A stretch of DNA of 64,000 nt. Source: DASQHW01 sp038238245 (GTDB taxonomy: Bacteria; Actinomycetota; Acidimicrobiia; IMCC26256; PALSA-610). Position 1 is the first letter of the stretch; every line of letters begins with the position of its first letter. Shown here piece by piece: positions 36,144-44,635 of the stretch. The position numbers and the translations under genes were made by a program. Location: positions 1 through 64,000 of the forward strand of contig JBBRXX010000015.1 of NCBI GenBank assembly GCA_038238245.1. Direction: 5' to 3'. The notes beneath the pieces were generated by a model. That model had not been told where the DNA came from, searched no databases, and saw nothing but the letters and a program-made list of their open reading frames with translations.

Positions 36144-36840
36144 CCGTCTCGGCGAGGTCGATCGAGCCCCCGGCCTTGGCAGCCTTGGGCTTGGCGTCCT
36201 TGCGATAGACGGTGACGCGCCCCGCGCCGACAACCTCCCACGCGTTCGTGCCATCGCGTACGAGCGCGGTGTGCTCGTCGACGCCGACGAGCACCGCGTT
36301 CGCCGACAGCAGGTCGATCGAGCGCTCCCGGATGTGATCGGCGGCGGTGCCGTGGTACGGGAACACCGCCAGCCCCTGCACGAGCCCGAGGCCGACGGTG
36401 TAGGCGCCGCCACGGGGATCGACCATCGGGTCGCACAGCACGGTCGCACCGGCGCCCGAGGCCGCGAGCACCGCGCCTTGCTCGTACGCGCGCACGAGGG
36501 CGTCCCACAATGCGCTCGCCTTGAGGACCGACCGGAGGTGTAGCGGCGAACCGTCACCGAGGTAGACGAAACGCGCGTGAGAGACGGCCTTGACGTTGGC
36601 GTCGGCCTCGGCGTCGCGCCGGTTCAGGACCATGAGGCCGCGGGTGGTCGCGCCGAGCGAATCGAACCACGCGGCGGCGCGCTCCACGACCCGCTCGGGA
36701 TGCTCGAACGCGGCCGCGGTCGGCAGCACGACCACGTCGCCGTCTCCCGCGCGTTCGAGCAGGCGCGTGTCGAGCGCGCGGCATGCTTCGGTCCATTCGC
36801 CGCCGCCGACGAGCGCGAGCGTTCCCGCCTGCTTGGTCAC
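36130..36840 (-). CDS. Cyanophycinase/peptidase S51-like protein with altered nucleophile
   Basis: A 236-residue class I amidotransferase-like fold beginning TLALVGGGEW. The S51 nucleophile motif is normally xSAGA. Here the aligned segment reads AASGAGATVL, so the canonical Ser position is Gly, with a Ser one residue earlier. A His-containing FPYHGTAADHIRERS segment and GVDEHTALV follow as in the family. Either catalysis uses the shifted Ser or the protein is non-catalytic. GTG 36840 is the start. Upstream frame extension for another thousand codons is antisense to the next two genes and was rejected. Confidence 0.75.
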   Translation of the reverse strand: MTKQAGTLALVGGGEWTEACRALDTRLLERAGDGDVVVLPTAAAFEHPERVVERAAAWFDSLGATTRGLMVLNRRDAEADANVKAVSHARFVYLGDGSPLHLRSVLKASALWDALVRAYEQGAVLAASGAGATVLCDPMVDPRGGAYTVGLGLVQGLAVFPYHGTAADHIRERSIDLLSANAVLVGVDEHTALVRDGTNAWEVVGAGRVTVYRKDAKPKAAKAGGSIDLAETATTR

Positions 36841-36945
36841 GGCGCTGATCCTACGAGTGGCGGCCCGGCGACCGGCTGACCGACGCCTGGCCCGGCCGGC
36901 GTATCCGCCGGTAGCCTCTCGTCCTTCGCGCACGAGGGGGAACGG

Positions 36946-37800
36946 ATGGCGGTCAAGCGAATCGGGATCGTGGGCTCGGGGATCATGGGTTCGGGGATCG
37001 CCGAGGTCGCGGCGAAGGCCGGCATCGAGGTCGTGCTGCGCAGCCGGGCGCAGAGCACCGCCGACAAGATGGTCGCCGGGCTCGAGAAGTCGTTGAGCAA
37101 GCAAGTCGAGCGCAACAAGCTCGAAGCTGCCGAGCGGGACGCGGTCCTTGCACGCGTGCGCGCCGTCACCGACCTGCGCGAGCTCGGTGAGTGTGACCTC
37201 GTGATCGAATCCATCGTCGAGGACCTGGAGACCAAGAAGCACCTCTTCACGGATCTGGACCGGATCTGCCCGGAGCACACGATCATCGCGACCAACACGT
37301 CGACCTTGCCGGTGGTCGAGATGGCGATGAACACCGGCCGGCCCGACAAGGTCTGCGGCATCCACTTCTTCAACCCCGCCCCGATGATGGCGCTGGTCGA
37401 GGTGGTGCGCGCCATCACGACGAGCGACGGCACAATCGACGAAGCCGTCGCCTTCGCAACGGCATGCGGCAAGAACGCCGTGCAGGTGAGGGACCAGGCC
37501 GGCTTCATTGTGAATGCCCTGCTCTTCCCCTATCTGAACAACGCCGCGAGGCTGTACGACGCAGGCGTGGCCACCCGTGACGACATCGACGCCGCGATGA
37601 AGGGCGGCTGCAACTTCCCGATGGGCCCGCTCGAGCTGCTCGACCTCGTGGGCCTCGACACCAGCCTGGCGATCCTCGAAGCGCTCTACACCGAGTTCAA
37701 GGACCCGAACTACGCGCCGGCACCCGTCCTGCGCCGCATGGTGAGTGCCGAGCGCCTGGGCCGCAAGACCGGCGCGGGCTTCTACGAGTACAAGAGGTAA
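36946..37800 (+). CDS. hbd: 3-hydroxybutyryl-CoA dehydrogenase
   Basis: A 284-residue enzyme of the usual length for this family. The NAD(P)-binding start KRIGIVGSGIMGSGIAEVAA is followed by IATNTSTLPV, CGIHFFNPAPMMALVEVV with the catalytic His, and the C-terminal GPLELLDLVGLD and GRKTGAGFYEYKR. It interconverts acetoacetyl-CoA and (S)-3-hydroxybutyryl-CoA. It directly precedes the ethylmalonyl-CoA mutase gene (57 bases, with a hairpin between) and fits the acetyl-CoA to ethylmalonyl-CoA route encoded in this region. Confidence 0.95.
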   Translation: MAVKRIGIVGSGIMGSGIAEVAAKAGIEVVLRSRAQSTADKMVAGLEKSLSKQVERNKLEAAERDAVLARVRAVTDLRELGECDLVIESIVEDLETKKHLFTDLDRICPEHTIIATNTSTLPVVEMAMNTGRPDKVCGIHFFNPAPMMALVEVVRAITTSDGTIDEAVAFATACGKNAVQVRDQAGFIVNALLFPYLNNAARLYDAGVATRDDIDAAMKGGCNFPMGPLELLDLVGLDTSLAILEALYTEFKDPNYAPAPVLRRMVSAERLGRKTGAGFYEYKR

Positions 37801-37808
37801 GGGCTCCG

Positions 37809-37827
37809 CCGGAAGCTCGACTTCCGG
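37809..37827 (+). terminator. Hairpin between hbd and ecm
   Basis: A perfect seven-base stem, CCGGAAG and CTTCCGG, encloses the loop CTCGA, nine bases after the hbd stop codon. It is followed by a weakly T-containing stretch (GGTCGATTTA), not a true U-run. It may act as a partial terminator or message-stabilising element separating the two genes. Confidence 0.4.
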
Positions 37828-37857
37828 TCTGGTCGATTTATCCTGGACAATGGTGTG

Positions 37858-39849
37858 ATGGCCGACCGCGATCGTCCCTGGCTGATCCGCACATATTCGG
37901 GGCATTCCTCGGCGCGGGCGTCCAACGAGCTGTACCGGACCAACCTCGCCAAGGGTCAGACCGGCCTGTCCGTCGCCTTCGACCTGCCCACCCAGACCGG
38001 CTACGACCCCGACGACGTGCTCGCGAGCGGGGAAGTCGGAAAGGTCGGCGTGCCGGTGCCGCACCTCGGTGAGATGCGCACACTGTTCGACGGCATCCCG
38101 CTCGGCGAGATGAACGCGTCGATGACGATCAACGCCACGGCGATGTGGCTGCTCGGCATGTATCTCGCGCTCGCCGACGAGCAGGGCGTGGCGCACGAAC
38201 AGCTCGCCGGTACCACGCAGAACGACATCCTGAAGGAATACCTTTCGCGCGGCACGTACATCTTCCCGCCCGAGGCGTCGAAGCGACTCACGGTCGACCT
38301 CATCGCGTACACGGTGAAGCACGTCCCGAAGTGGAATCCGATCAACGTCTGCCCGTACCACCTGCAAGAGGCGGGCGCGACACCCGTCCAGGAGCTCGCG
38401 TACGGCCTCGCCAATGCCACCGCGGTGCTCGACGCGGTGAAGGAGTCGGGCCAGATTCCCGAAGACCGGTTCCACGAGGTGTTCGGCCGGGTCTCGTTCT
38501 TCATCGACGCCGGCGTCCGCTTCGTCGAGGAGATGTGCAAGATGCGCGCGTTCACACGGATGTGGGATCGCATCGGCAAGGAGGACTACCACGTCGACGA
38601 AGACAAGCTGCGCCGCTTCCGGTACGGCATGCAGGTCAACTCGCTCGGCCTCACCGAGGAACAGCCCGAGAACAACGTGCAGCGCATCGTGCTCGAGATG
38701 CTCGGCGTCACCTTGTCGAAGGACGCTCGTGCCCGCTCCATACAACTGCCCTGCTGGAACGAGGCGCTGGGGCTGCCGACACCCTGGGATCAGCAGTGGT
38801 CGCTTCGGATGCAGCAGGTGCTCGCGTTCGAGTCCGACCTGCTCGAGTACGAAGACTTGTTCGAGGGCTCCGTCGTCGTGGAACGCAAGGTGTCGGAGCT
38901 CGTCGACGCCGCCGGGGCCGAGCTCCAATGGGTCCGCGATGGCGGCGGCTCCTTCCAGATGATCGACGAGATGAAGGGCCGGCTCGTGCAGGCCCACGCC
39001 GAGCGGGTGCGTCGCATCGAGTCCGGCGACCTGAAAGTCGTGGGGGTCAATTCTTTCACCGAGACCGAGCCATCCCCACTCGCGGCGATCGCACAACGCG
39101 GCGGCATCGTGACCATCGATCCCGCGCTCGAACAGGAGCACGTCGACGCGATCAAGGCGTGGCGGTCGACGCGTGACCAAGCCGCGGTGGACCGCGCGCT
39201 GGTCGAGGTCCGGCGGGTGGCGGCGACGACCGAGAACCTCGTGCCGGCAACGATCGCGCTCGCGAAGGCCGGCGGCACCGTCGGCGAGTGGGCGGGCGCG
39301 TTGCGCGAGGTGTTCGGCGAGTACCGCGCACCCACCGGCGTGAGCGCGGTGGCGGTGCGGCTCGGCGCCGAGATGGAGGACGTGCGGCGCCACGTGCAGG
39401 CCGTCGCCGCCCGAACCGGCGGGCCCATCCGCCTCCTCGTCGGCAAACCGGGCCTCGACGGGCATTCGAACGGCGCCGAGCAGATCGCCGTCGCGGCACG
39501 GGACGCCGGGATGGAGGTCGTGTACCAGGGGATCCGGCTCACACCGGCCGAGATCGCGGCCGCGGCGCGGGACGAGGACGCCGACGTCGTCGGACTCTCG
39601 ATTCTCTCGGGCTCGCACCTCGCCCTGGTACCTCAGACCGTGCGCGCCCTGCGCGACCTCGGCGTCGACGCGCCCGTGGTGGTCGGCGGCATCATTCCCG
39701 ACGCTGACCGCGCGCAGCTGGAGGCCATGGGAGTCGCACGGGTGTACACGCCAAAGGATTTCCGGCTCGCCGCGATCATGCGCGACATCGCCGACCTGGC
39801 TGCCGCCCGCCGCTCGTCCCCTCAGGCGGGGGCAGCGACCGGCCGATGA
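37858..39849 (+). CDS. ecm: Ethylmalonyl-CoA mutase (coenzyme B12-dependent)
   Basis: A 663-residue single-chain acyl-CoA mutase. The N-terminal TIM barrel begins PWLIRTYSGHSSARASNELY and contains GLSVAFDLPTQTGYDPDD and QNDILKEYLSRGTYIFPP. The C-terminal B12-binding domain has the base-off motif DxHxxG in GLDGHSNGAEQ (near residue 535), then GLSILSGSH and VVVGGIIPDAD. Length and sequence match the MeaA/Ecm branch rather than two-subunit methylmalonyl-CoA mutase. It converts ethylmalonyl-CoA to methylsuccinyl-CoA. A GTG at 37855 immediately precedes the ATG. The stop overlaps the next gene. Confidence 0.92.
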   Translation: MADRDRPWLIRTYSGHSSARASNELYRTNLAKGQTGLSVAFDLPTQTGYDPDDVLASGEVGKVGVPVPHLGEMRTLFDGIPLGEMNASMTINATAMWLLGMYLALADEQGVAHEQLAGTTQNDILKEYLSRGTYIFPPEASKRLTVDLIAYTVKHVPKWNPINVCPYHLQEAGATPVQELAYGLANATAVLDAVKESGQIPEDRFHEVFGRVSFFIDAGVRFVEEMCKMRAFTRMWDRIGKEDYHVDEDKLRRFRYGMQVNSLGLTEEQPENNVQRIVLEMLGVTLSKDARARSIQLPCWNEALGLPTPWDQQWSLRMQQVLAFESDLLEYEDLFEGSVVVERKVSELVDAAGAELQWVRDGGGSFQMIDEMKGRLVQAHAERVRRIESGDLKVVGVNSFTETEPSPLAAIAQRGGIVTIDPALEQEHVDAIKAWRSTRDQAAVDRALVEVRRVAATTENLVPATIALAKAGGTVGEWAGALREVFGEYRAPTGVSAVAVRLGAEMEDVRRHVQAVAARTGGPIRLLVGKPGLDGHSNGAEQIAVAARDAGMEVVYQGIRLTPAEIAAAARDEDADVVGLSILSGSHLALVPQTVRALRDLGVDAPVVVGGIIPDADRAQLEAMGVARVYTPKDFRLAAIMRDIADLAAARRSSPQAGAATGR

Positions 39850-40658
39850 AGGCTGCAATGCACGACCTGCGACTCGTCGTCGCCGCCACAGGCGGCGTTG
39901 CCGCCCTGGCTGCCGGCGCGGTGGGGGTGGCGCTCGATTCCCCCGTGTTCGCGGTCGTCGCCGGAGCGGCCGGCGTCATCGCCGCGATCGCGGGCGTCGC
40001 GCTGGGTGCGCGGGCGCGTCGAAGTGAGGATCGGCTCGTGCGCGCAGAGGACGAGATTCGAGCAGTCCGCCGTGAGCTGGCGTCGATCAACGCGGTACTG
40101 CAGGAAGAGGCGAGCCGGCGCGTGGCCGAGGACGAGCTCGGACGAGCCGGGCCGGACGAGCTCACGCGCCCGGGTGGCGAGCAGGCGTTCGACACCGCGA
40201 CCGGGCTCTACGACGAGAAGTACTTCGCCGTCCTCGTGCAGCAGCAGGTCGCGGCGGCGCGGCGTTCATTGCGGCCGATCTCGGTGATCATCTTCGAGAT
40301 CGACAGCCTCGGCGACGCCGACCGCGCGGCACGCGTGCAGGCCCTGGGGGTCGTCGGTGACGTGGTGCGGCGCACGTTGCGGGAGAGCGACGCTGCGTGC
40401 CGTCTCGGCGATCTGATGGTCGGCGCGATCCTCGAGGACACCCCGGAAGCGGGGGCAGTCTGGGCCGCGGAGCGGGTGCGCGGCACGCTGCTCGCCTCGC
40501 CCGTGAGCGACGCGCTCACGCTGTCGGCGGGGGTCGCGTGCTATCCGTCGCATGCGTTGGGCGCCGCCGAGCTCGTGCATCAGGCGAGCCGGGCGCTCGA
40601 GGAGGCGCGAGCACGCGGTCGCGACCGCGTCGAGCTCGCCCCCGAGCCCACGAACTAG
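39846..40658 (+). CDS. Degenerate GGDEF-domain membrane protein
   Basis: The 270-residue protein has two hydrophobic segments at the N-terminus (about 10-30 and 35-55), a helical linker, and a domain from about residue 115 that follows GGDEF architecture: DTATGLYDEKYFAVLV, ISVIIFEIDSLGDADRAA, and SDAACRLGDLMVGAI where the RxGGDEF catalytic loop should be. The loop reads RLGDLMVG, so the diguanylate-cyclase active site is absent. The ATGA overlap with ecm couples the two genes. It is probably a sensor or binding protein rather than a cyclase. It shares a CTAG stop with the convergent CoA transferase gene. Confidence 0.7.
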   Translation: MKAAMHDLRLVVAATGGVAALAAGAVGVALDSPVFAVVAGAAGVIAAIAGVALGARARRSEDRLVRAEDEIRAVRRELASINAVLQEEASRRVAEDELGRAGPDELTRPGGEQAFDTATGLYDEKYFAVLVQQQVAAARRSLRPISVIIFEIDSLGDADRAARVQALGVVGDVVRRTLRESDAACRLGDLMVGAILEDTPEAGAVWAAERVRGTLLASPVSDALTLSAGVACYPSHALGAAELVHQASRALEEARARGRDRVELAPEPTN

Positions 40659-41824
40659 CGCCCCGCTCCGTCTTCCTCCGCGTGCGGCTCCGGGCGACCG
40701 AAACGGTCCTGTGTGGCGGCGAGCACGGCATCGGTGTCGGCGCCGAGCGGGCGTCCGGCCCAGCGCACCTCGCCCGGTGTGCGTGACATCCGGGCGACGG
40801 GCGCCTGCATCACCACACCGTCGACTTCGACGAACACCGCGCGCGCTTTCACGTGCGGGTCGGCGAGCAGGTCGTGCATGGAGTACACGGGCGCGATCGC
40901 GGCTTGGGCCTGCTCGAACGCCGCCAGCACGTCACCCGACGGCCGAGCGCCGATCCACGCGGCAACCGCCCGGTCGAGCTCCTCGCGGTGTGCGGCGCGA
41001 CCTTCGAACGTCGCGAACCGGGGGTCGCTCCCGAGACCCAGCAGCGCCAGCACGCGGTGCGCGATCGATTCCGTCGACGTGGAGATTGCGACCCACCGTC
41101 CGTCGGCACACCGGTAGGTACCGCGCGGCACGGTGTAGGGAATGCCCGACCCGAGACGCGGCTGCTCGTAGCCGAGATGGGCGGCAGCCGACGGAAGGGC
41201 CGACATCATCTGCAGCATCGACTCCAGCAGGTTGACGTCGACGACCTGGCCCTCTCCCGTCGCGTCACGATGGCGCAGCGCGACCATGACCGCGAACGCG
41301 CCCGCGAGCGCGGCGACCTCGTCGGTGAGCGCGATCGGCGGGAGCAGGGGCGGCCCGTCGGGCTCGCCGTTGATCGCGGCGAACCCGCTCATCGCCTCGG
41401 CCATCGTCGCGAAGCCGGGACGCGACGCATACGGGCCGTCCTGGCCGAAGCCGGTGACGCGGAGCAGGACCAGCCGCGGGTTCCGTGCGAGCAACACGTC
41501 GGGGCCGAGCCCGAGTCGTTCGATCGTGCCCGGCCGGAAGTTCTCGACCAGCACGTCGGCATCGGCCGCGAGCGCGAGCAGCGCATCGCGACCCGCGTCG
41601 GTCTTGAGGTCGAGCACGATCGCGCGCTTGTTCCGACCGAGCAGCTTCCACGTGTACGAGTCGCCGCCTTCGGGTGGGAACCACCCCATCCGGCGCACAC
41701 CGTCACCTGTCGGCGACTCGACCTTGATCACGTCGGCACCGAAGTCCGCGAGATGGCGCGCCGCGCCCGGACCCGCGAACACGGTTGCCATGTCGATCAC
41801 CCGCAAACCGTCGAGCGCCTGCAC
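40655..41824 (-). CDS. Class III CoA transferase (CaiB/BaiF family)
   Basis: A 389-residue enzyme of typical length. Conserved parts are GLRVIDMATVFAGPGAARHLADFGADVIKVE, NKRAIVLDLKTDAGRDALLALAADADVLVENFRPGTIERLGLG, GFGQDGPYASRPGF, and VVDVNLLESML, which contains the catalytic Asp that forms the anhydride with substrate. It moves CoA between carboxylic acids. Its place next to ecm and the carboxylase suggests a substrate of the same module, such as a succinyl- or mesaconyl-type acid; that is inference. Confidence 0.92.
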   Translation of the reverse strand: MQALDGLRVIDMATVFAGPGAARHLADFGADVIKVESPTGDGVRRMGWFPPEGGDSYTWKLLGRNKRAIVLDLKTDAGRDALLALAADADVLVENFRPGTIERLGLGPDVLLARNPRLVLLRVTGFGQDGPYASRPGFATMAEAMSGFAAINGEPDGPPLLPPIALTDEVAALAGAFAVMVALRHRDATGEGQVVDVNLLESMLQMMSALPSAAAHLGYEQPRLGSGIPYTVPRGTYRCADGRWVAISTSTESIAHRVLALLGLGSDPRFATFEGRAAHREELDRAVAAWIGARPSGDVLAAFEQAQAAIAPVYSMHDLLADPHVKARAVFVEVDGVVMQAPVARMSRTPGEVRWAGRPLGADTDAVLAATQDRFGRPEPHAEEDGAGR

Positions 41825-41835
41825 GGCGGCCCACG

Positions 41836-42714
41836 CTACGAGATCGTGATCTCCTTGATCATGCCCTCGACCGCGTGCGGCTCATCGTTCTTCGTCGGGT
41901 CGGGGAAGAAGCAGAGCAGCACGTACTTGCCCGGCGCGAGCGACATCTTCTGGTACACGGTCTGATTCGGGCCGACACCGACGACGCCTCCGGCTGCGGT
42001 GAACGGCGGAGGTCCGGAGGGCGGCGGTGTGCCCGGGGGCGTGAGGAAGAAGCCCTTCACGTCGGCGAGCGTCTTGCCGTCGTTGATCTTGACGATGATG
42101 GTCTCGTGCACCTGCACGCCGACATTGGTCAACGAGACGGTGCCCTGACCCTTGAACGCGGCGTCGGGAGCGAACGTGAACTCGCTCATGTCGAGCTTGC
42201 CGCCGTCCGCCGTCGGCGCGACCTCGACGCTCTCGGCGGTCGGCGCGACATCGACCTCACCGACCATGCCCTTGGAAGCGTGCGACTTGCCATCCTTGGA
42301 GTCGGGGATGAAGCACGCAACGCCGTACTTCCCGGCGTCGAGGTGCACGGTCGCAGTGACCGACTCGCCCGGCCCCGCGTTGTTCGGACCGCCGGCGAAG
42401 ACCGCGTCGGCGGGGAACCCTTTGAGGTTCGTGGCCGCCGCCTCAGTCTTGAAGTTGTCGAACGTGAGCGAGCCCAGCTTCACGAACGCGATCTGGTGAT
42501 CTTGCTCGCCCGTGTTCGTGACGGTGACGTCGACCCAACCGGACGGCATCTCCGCGGGCAACGTGAACGCGAAGTCCTTCGCATCGATCGTCACCTGCGG
42601 ACGCGCCTTGGGAGCGGCGGGCTCCGACTTCTTGTCGCTGCTTCCACACGCGCCCAGGGCCACCAGAGCGAGCGCGGCCAGCGTGGCCGTTCCAATTGTT
42701 CGACGCCGCAGCAA
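41836..42714 (-). CDS. Lipoprotein with two cupredoxin domains
   Basis: A 292-residue secreted lipoprotein: signal peptide with lipobox LGAC (Cys23), then two tandem cupredoxin-like domains. Each has a complete set of type 1 copper ligands: His73, Cys134, His145 and Met150 in the first; His203, Cys268, His280 and Met285 in the second. The Cys loops ACFIPD and LCFFPD and the SHASKGM and PHAVEGM endings line up closely, so the domains arose by duplication. It may pass electrons or sequester copper outside the membrane. The gene follows the phosphoesterase by 72 bases on the same strand. Confidence 0.8.
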   Translation of the reverse strand: MLRRRTIGTATLAALALVALGACGSSDKKSEPAAPKARPQVTIDAKDFAFTLPAEMPSGWVDVTVTNTGEQDHQIAFVKLGSLTFDNFKTEAAATNLKGFPADAVFAGGPNNAGPGESVTATVHLDAGKYGVACFIPDSKDGKSHASKGMVGEVDVAPTAESVEVAPTADGGKLDMSEFTFAPDAAFKGQGTVSLTNVGVQVHETIIVKINDGKTLADVKGFFLTPPGTPPPSGPPPFTAAGGVVGVGPNQTVYQKMSLAPGKYVLLCFFPDPTKNDEPHAVEGMIKEITIS

Positions 42715-42786
42715 TTTCGTCCCTGCGTCAGCTCCCCGAATGGTGGCGCAAGCTACCGGGCCACATTCGTTCGTCTCGACTCGGGG

Positions 42787-43890
42787 TCAGAAGGCCTGGC
42801 TGAAGCACCGGTCGGCGAGGTGACCGAGCGCATAGTCGCGGTACAAGCCGGCGAACATGGCGCGCGTCTTCTCGGTCCAGGCCATGGCATCGGGGGCATC
42901 GATGCGTCGCGTCAGCTGCACGTAGCCGCCCTCGTGGACCCGGTACTCGGCCCACGCGCCCGGATAGTCCTTGACGCACGCGATCTCGACGATCGGAACG
43001 TTGCGCGCCTGCGGGAACCGGCGAGCGCGCGTGCGATGCGTATGGCCGGCGAAGTACCCGGCGATCGACTCCCGTCGCGAGATCACCGCGCACAGAGCGT
43101 CGCTGTCGTCGGGGTTGATGCCGAAATAGTTGGCGCTGCGCTGTTTCGCGCTTGGTTCCCACGGATGATGGTGGCCGAACACGAGTACGGGCGTGGCAGA
43201 CGCGACCGCGAGGTCGTCGAGCCATTCGAGCTGCGCGTGCGGGATGCAGCCGCGATCGGTGCCGGGGATCACCGTGTCGAGCACGGCGAGCGTGACACCG
43301 GGCAGCTCGACCTCGAAGGGACCCGTGGCCGCGATCGCCTCGGTGAGCATCGCGTCGTGGTTCCCGCGGACATGGTGCATGCGCGGACCCAGCGCTGAAT
43401 ACGCGCGCAGAAAGGCGTCGTACTCATTCTCGGTCCCGAGGTTGGTGAGGTCGCCTTTGACGATCACCGCGTCCGGGTCGAGCTGCTCGATCGCGCTGAT
43501 GGCGCCCCGGTTCATCGTCTCGGGATACGGCTCCTCGCCGGGACCGACGCTGAACACGGGACCGACTTCCTCCGACGTTCCGAGCTTGCCGCACTCGACC
43601 TCACCGAAGTGGACGTCGTTGACCGTCGCGATCGTCGTGAGCAACCGGCCGGCCGGAGGAGCAAGCGTCGTCACCGTGTCGGGCAGCAGCGCCGACGGTT
43701 CGACGCCGTCGAGCGTGAGCTCGTAGCGGGTGGACGCCTCGAGGCCCGTGACGCGGGCCGAGTGATACCGGCCGCCGGTGACGATCGAACAGTCGCCCAC
43801 TCGGGTCTCGACCTCGCGGTCGTCGTCGGTGCAGAACGTGACCACGACCTCGTCGGGCGCGACGGTGAACAGCTCGGCGTCGTGGATCAC
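42787..43890 (-). CDS. Calcineurin-like metallophosphoesterase
   Basis: The 367-residue enzyme has an N-terminal fibronectin-like strand region (to about residue 80) and then the phosphoesterase core. All five motifs are visible: NDVHFGE, VKGDLTNLG, RGNHD, VFGHHHPW and AGHTHRTR. The active site binds two metals; relatives include cAMP phosphodiesterases and purple-acid-phosphatase-like enzymes. No signal peptide is seen, so it is probably cytoplasmic. Its start is 27 bases from the divergent DinB-like gene. Confidence 0.88.
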   Translation of the reverse strand: MIHDAELFTVAPDEVVVTFCTDDDREVETRVGDCSIVTGGRYHSARVTGLEASTRYELTLDGVEPSALLPDTVTTLAPPAGRLLTTIATVNDVHFGEVECGKLGTSEEVGPVFSVGPGEEPYPETMNRGAISAIEQLDPDAVIVKGDLTNLGTENEYDAFLRAYSALGPRMHHVRGNHDAMLTEAIAATGPFEVELPGVTLAVLDTVIPGTDRGCIPHAQLEWLDDLAVASATPVLVFGHHHPWEPSAKQRSANYFGINPDDSDALCAVISRRESIAGYFAGHTHRTRARRFPQARNVPIVEIACVKDYPGAWAEYRVHEGGYVQLTRRIDAPDAMAWTEKTRAMFAGLYRDYALGHLADRCFSQAF

Positions 43891-43917
43891 GGCGCCAGGC
43901 TACGGGAGACTGAGAGG

Positions 43918-44421
43918 ATGGACATCCAACGTCTCGACCCTCCGTACGAGGCCGACGAGCGGCCCATGCTCGAGAGCTGGCTCGAGTTCCACCGCGCGAC
44001 GCTCGAGATGAAATGCGACGGGCTCTCGGACGATCAACTGCGCGAACGCTCGGTACCGCCTTCGTCCATCTCGTTGCTCGGTCTCGTACGACACATGGCC
44101 GACGTCGAGCGGAACTGGTTCCGGTGGGTGTTGTCGGGCGAGCACCGCCCAGGATTGTTCTGGACACCCGAGAACGAGGACGGTGACTTCGAAGACGTCG
44201 ACGACGCGCCGGTCGACGAAGCATTCGACGCGTGGCGGGCGGAGTGTGCGAATGCCCGCCAGGTGACCGCGGGCCTGGAGCTCGAGGACACCGGGACGCG
44301 CCGCAACGGCGCGATCGTCTCGCTGCGGTGGGTGCTCGTCCACATGATCGAGGAGTACGCGCGCCACAACGGCCACGCGGATTTCCTGCGCGAGCGCATC
44401 GACGGCGCCACCGGCGACTGA
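43918..44421 (+). CDS. DinB/DUF664 family protein
   Basis: A 167-residue four-helix bundle. The metal-binding His residues are in LVRHMADVERNWF and HMIEEYARHNGHADFLRE, matching the DUF664/DinB group, which includes mycothiol-dependent and other thiol S-transferases. A Trp-rich middle (WFRWVLSGEHRPGLFW) is typical. The ATG at 43918 follows GAGAGG. Its stop lies five bases from the convergent epsilon-like gene. Confidence 0.85.
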   Translation: MDIQRLDPPYEADERPMLESWLEFHRATLEMKCDGLSDDQLRERSVPPSSISLLGLVRHMADVERNWFRWVLSGEHRPGLFWTPENEDGDFEDVDDAPVDEAFDAWRAECANARQVTAGLELEDTGTRRNGAIVSLRWVLVHMIEEYARHNGHADFLRERIDGATGD

Positions 44422-44425
44422 GAAT

Positions 44426-44635
44426 TTACGTTCGGGAGCGGCGGCCGAGGCGGCCGGAGAGGCGCCACGGGCCGCGCTGCAGGAGCGCGCGCTGCGCGGA
44501 ACGCCGCGAAGCTTCGACCCACATGCTCAGCTGCTCGGAGCCCGCGTCGGTCGGCGTCACGGCCGCAGCCTCCGCGCGCTGCTGCTCCAGCGCGATCGTG
44601 ACCGCGGTGACGGCGGCGACCTCCTCCGGCGTCAT
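44426..44635 (-). CDS. Acyl-CoA carboxylase epsilon-like small subunit
   Basis: A 69-residue helical protein starting MTPEEVAAVTAVTIALEQQ. The ATG overlaps the stop of the carboxyltransferase gene (ATGA). The C-terminal WRLSGRLGRRSRT tail is like that of actinobacterial AccE/PccE subunits, small proteins that bind the beta subunit and raise activity. The identification rests on position, size and the terminal motif. Confidence 0.75.
   Translation of the reverse strand: MTPEEVAAVTAVTIALEQQRAEAAAVTPTDAGSEQLSMWVEASRRSAQRALLQRGPWRLSGRLGRRSRT

Noticed and set aside
36841..39858. A minus-strand open frame of more than 1,000 codons in front of the S51-like gene
   Set aside because: It is antisense to hbd and ecm, is rich in His/Arg/Asp as expected from the reverse frame of GC-rich genes, and has no recognisable domains. 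Only its last 236 codons are real.
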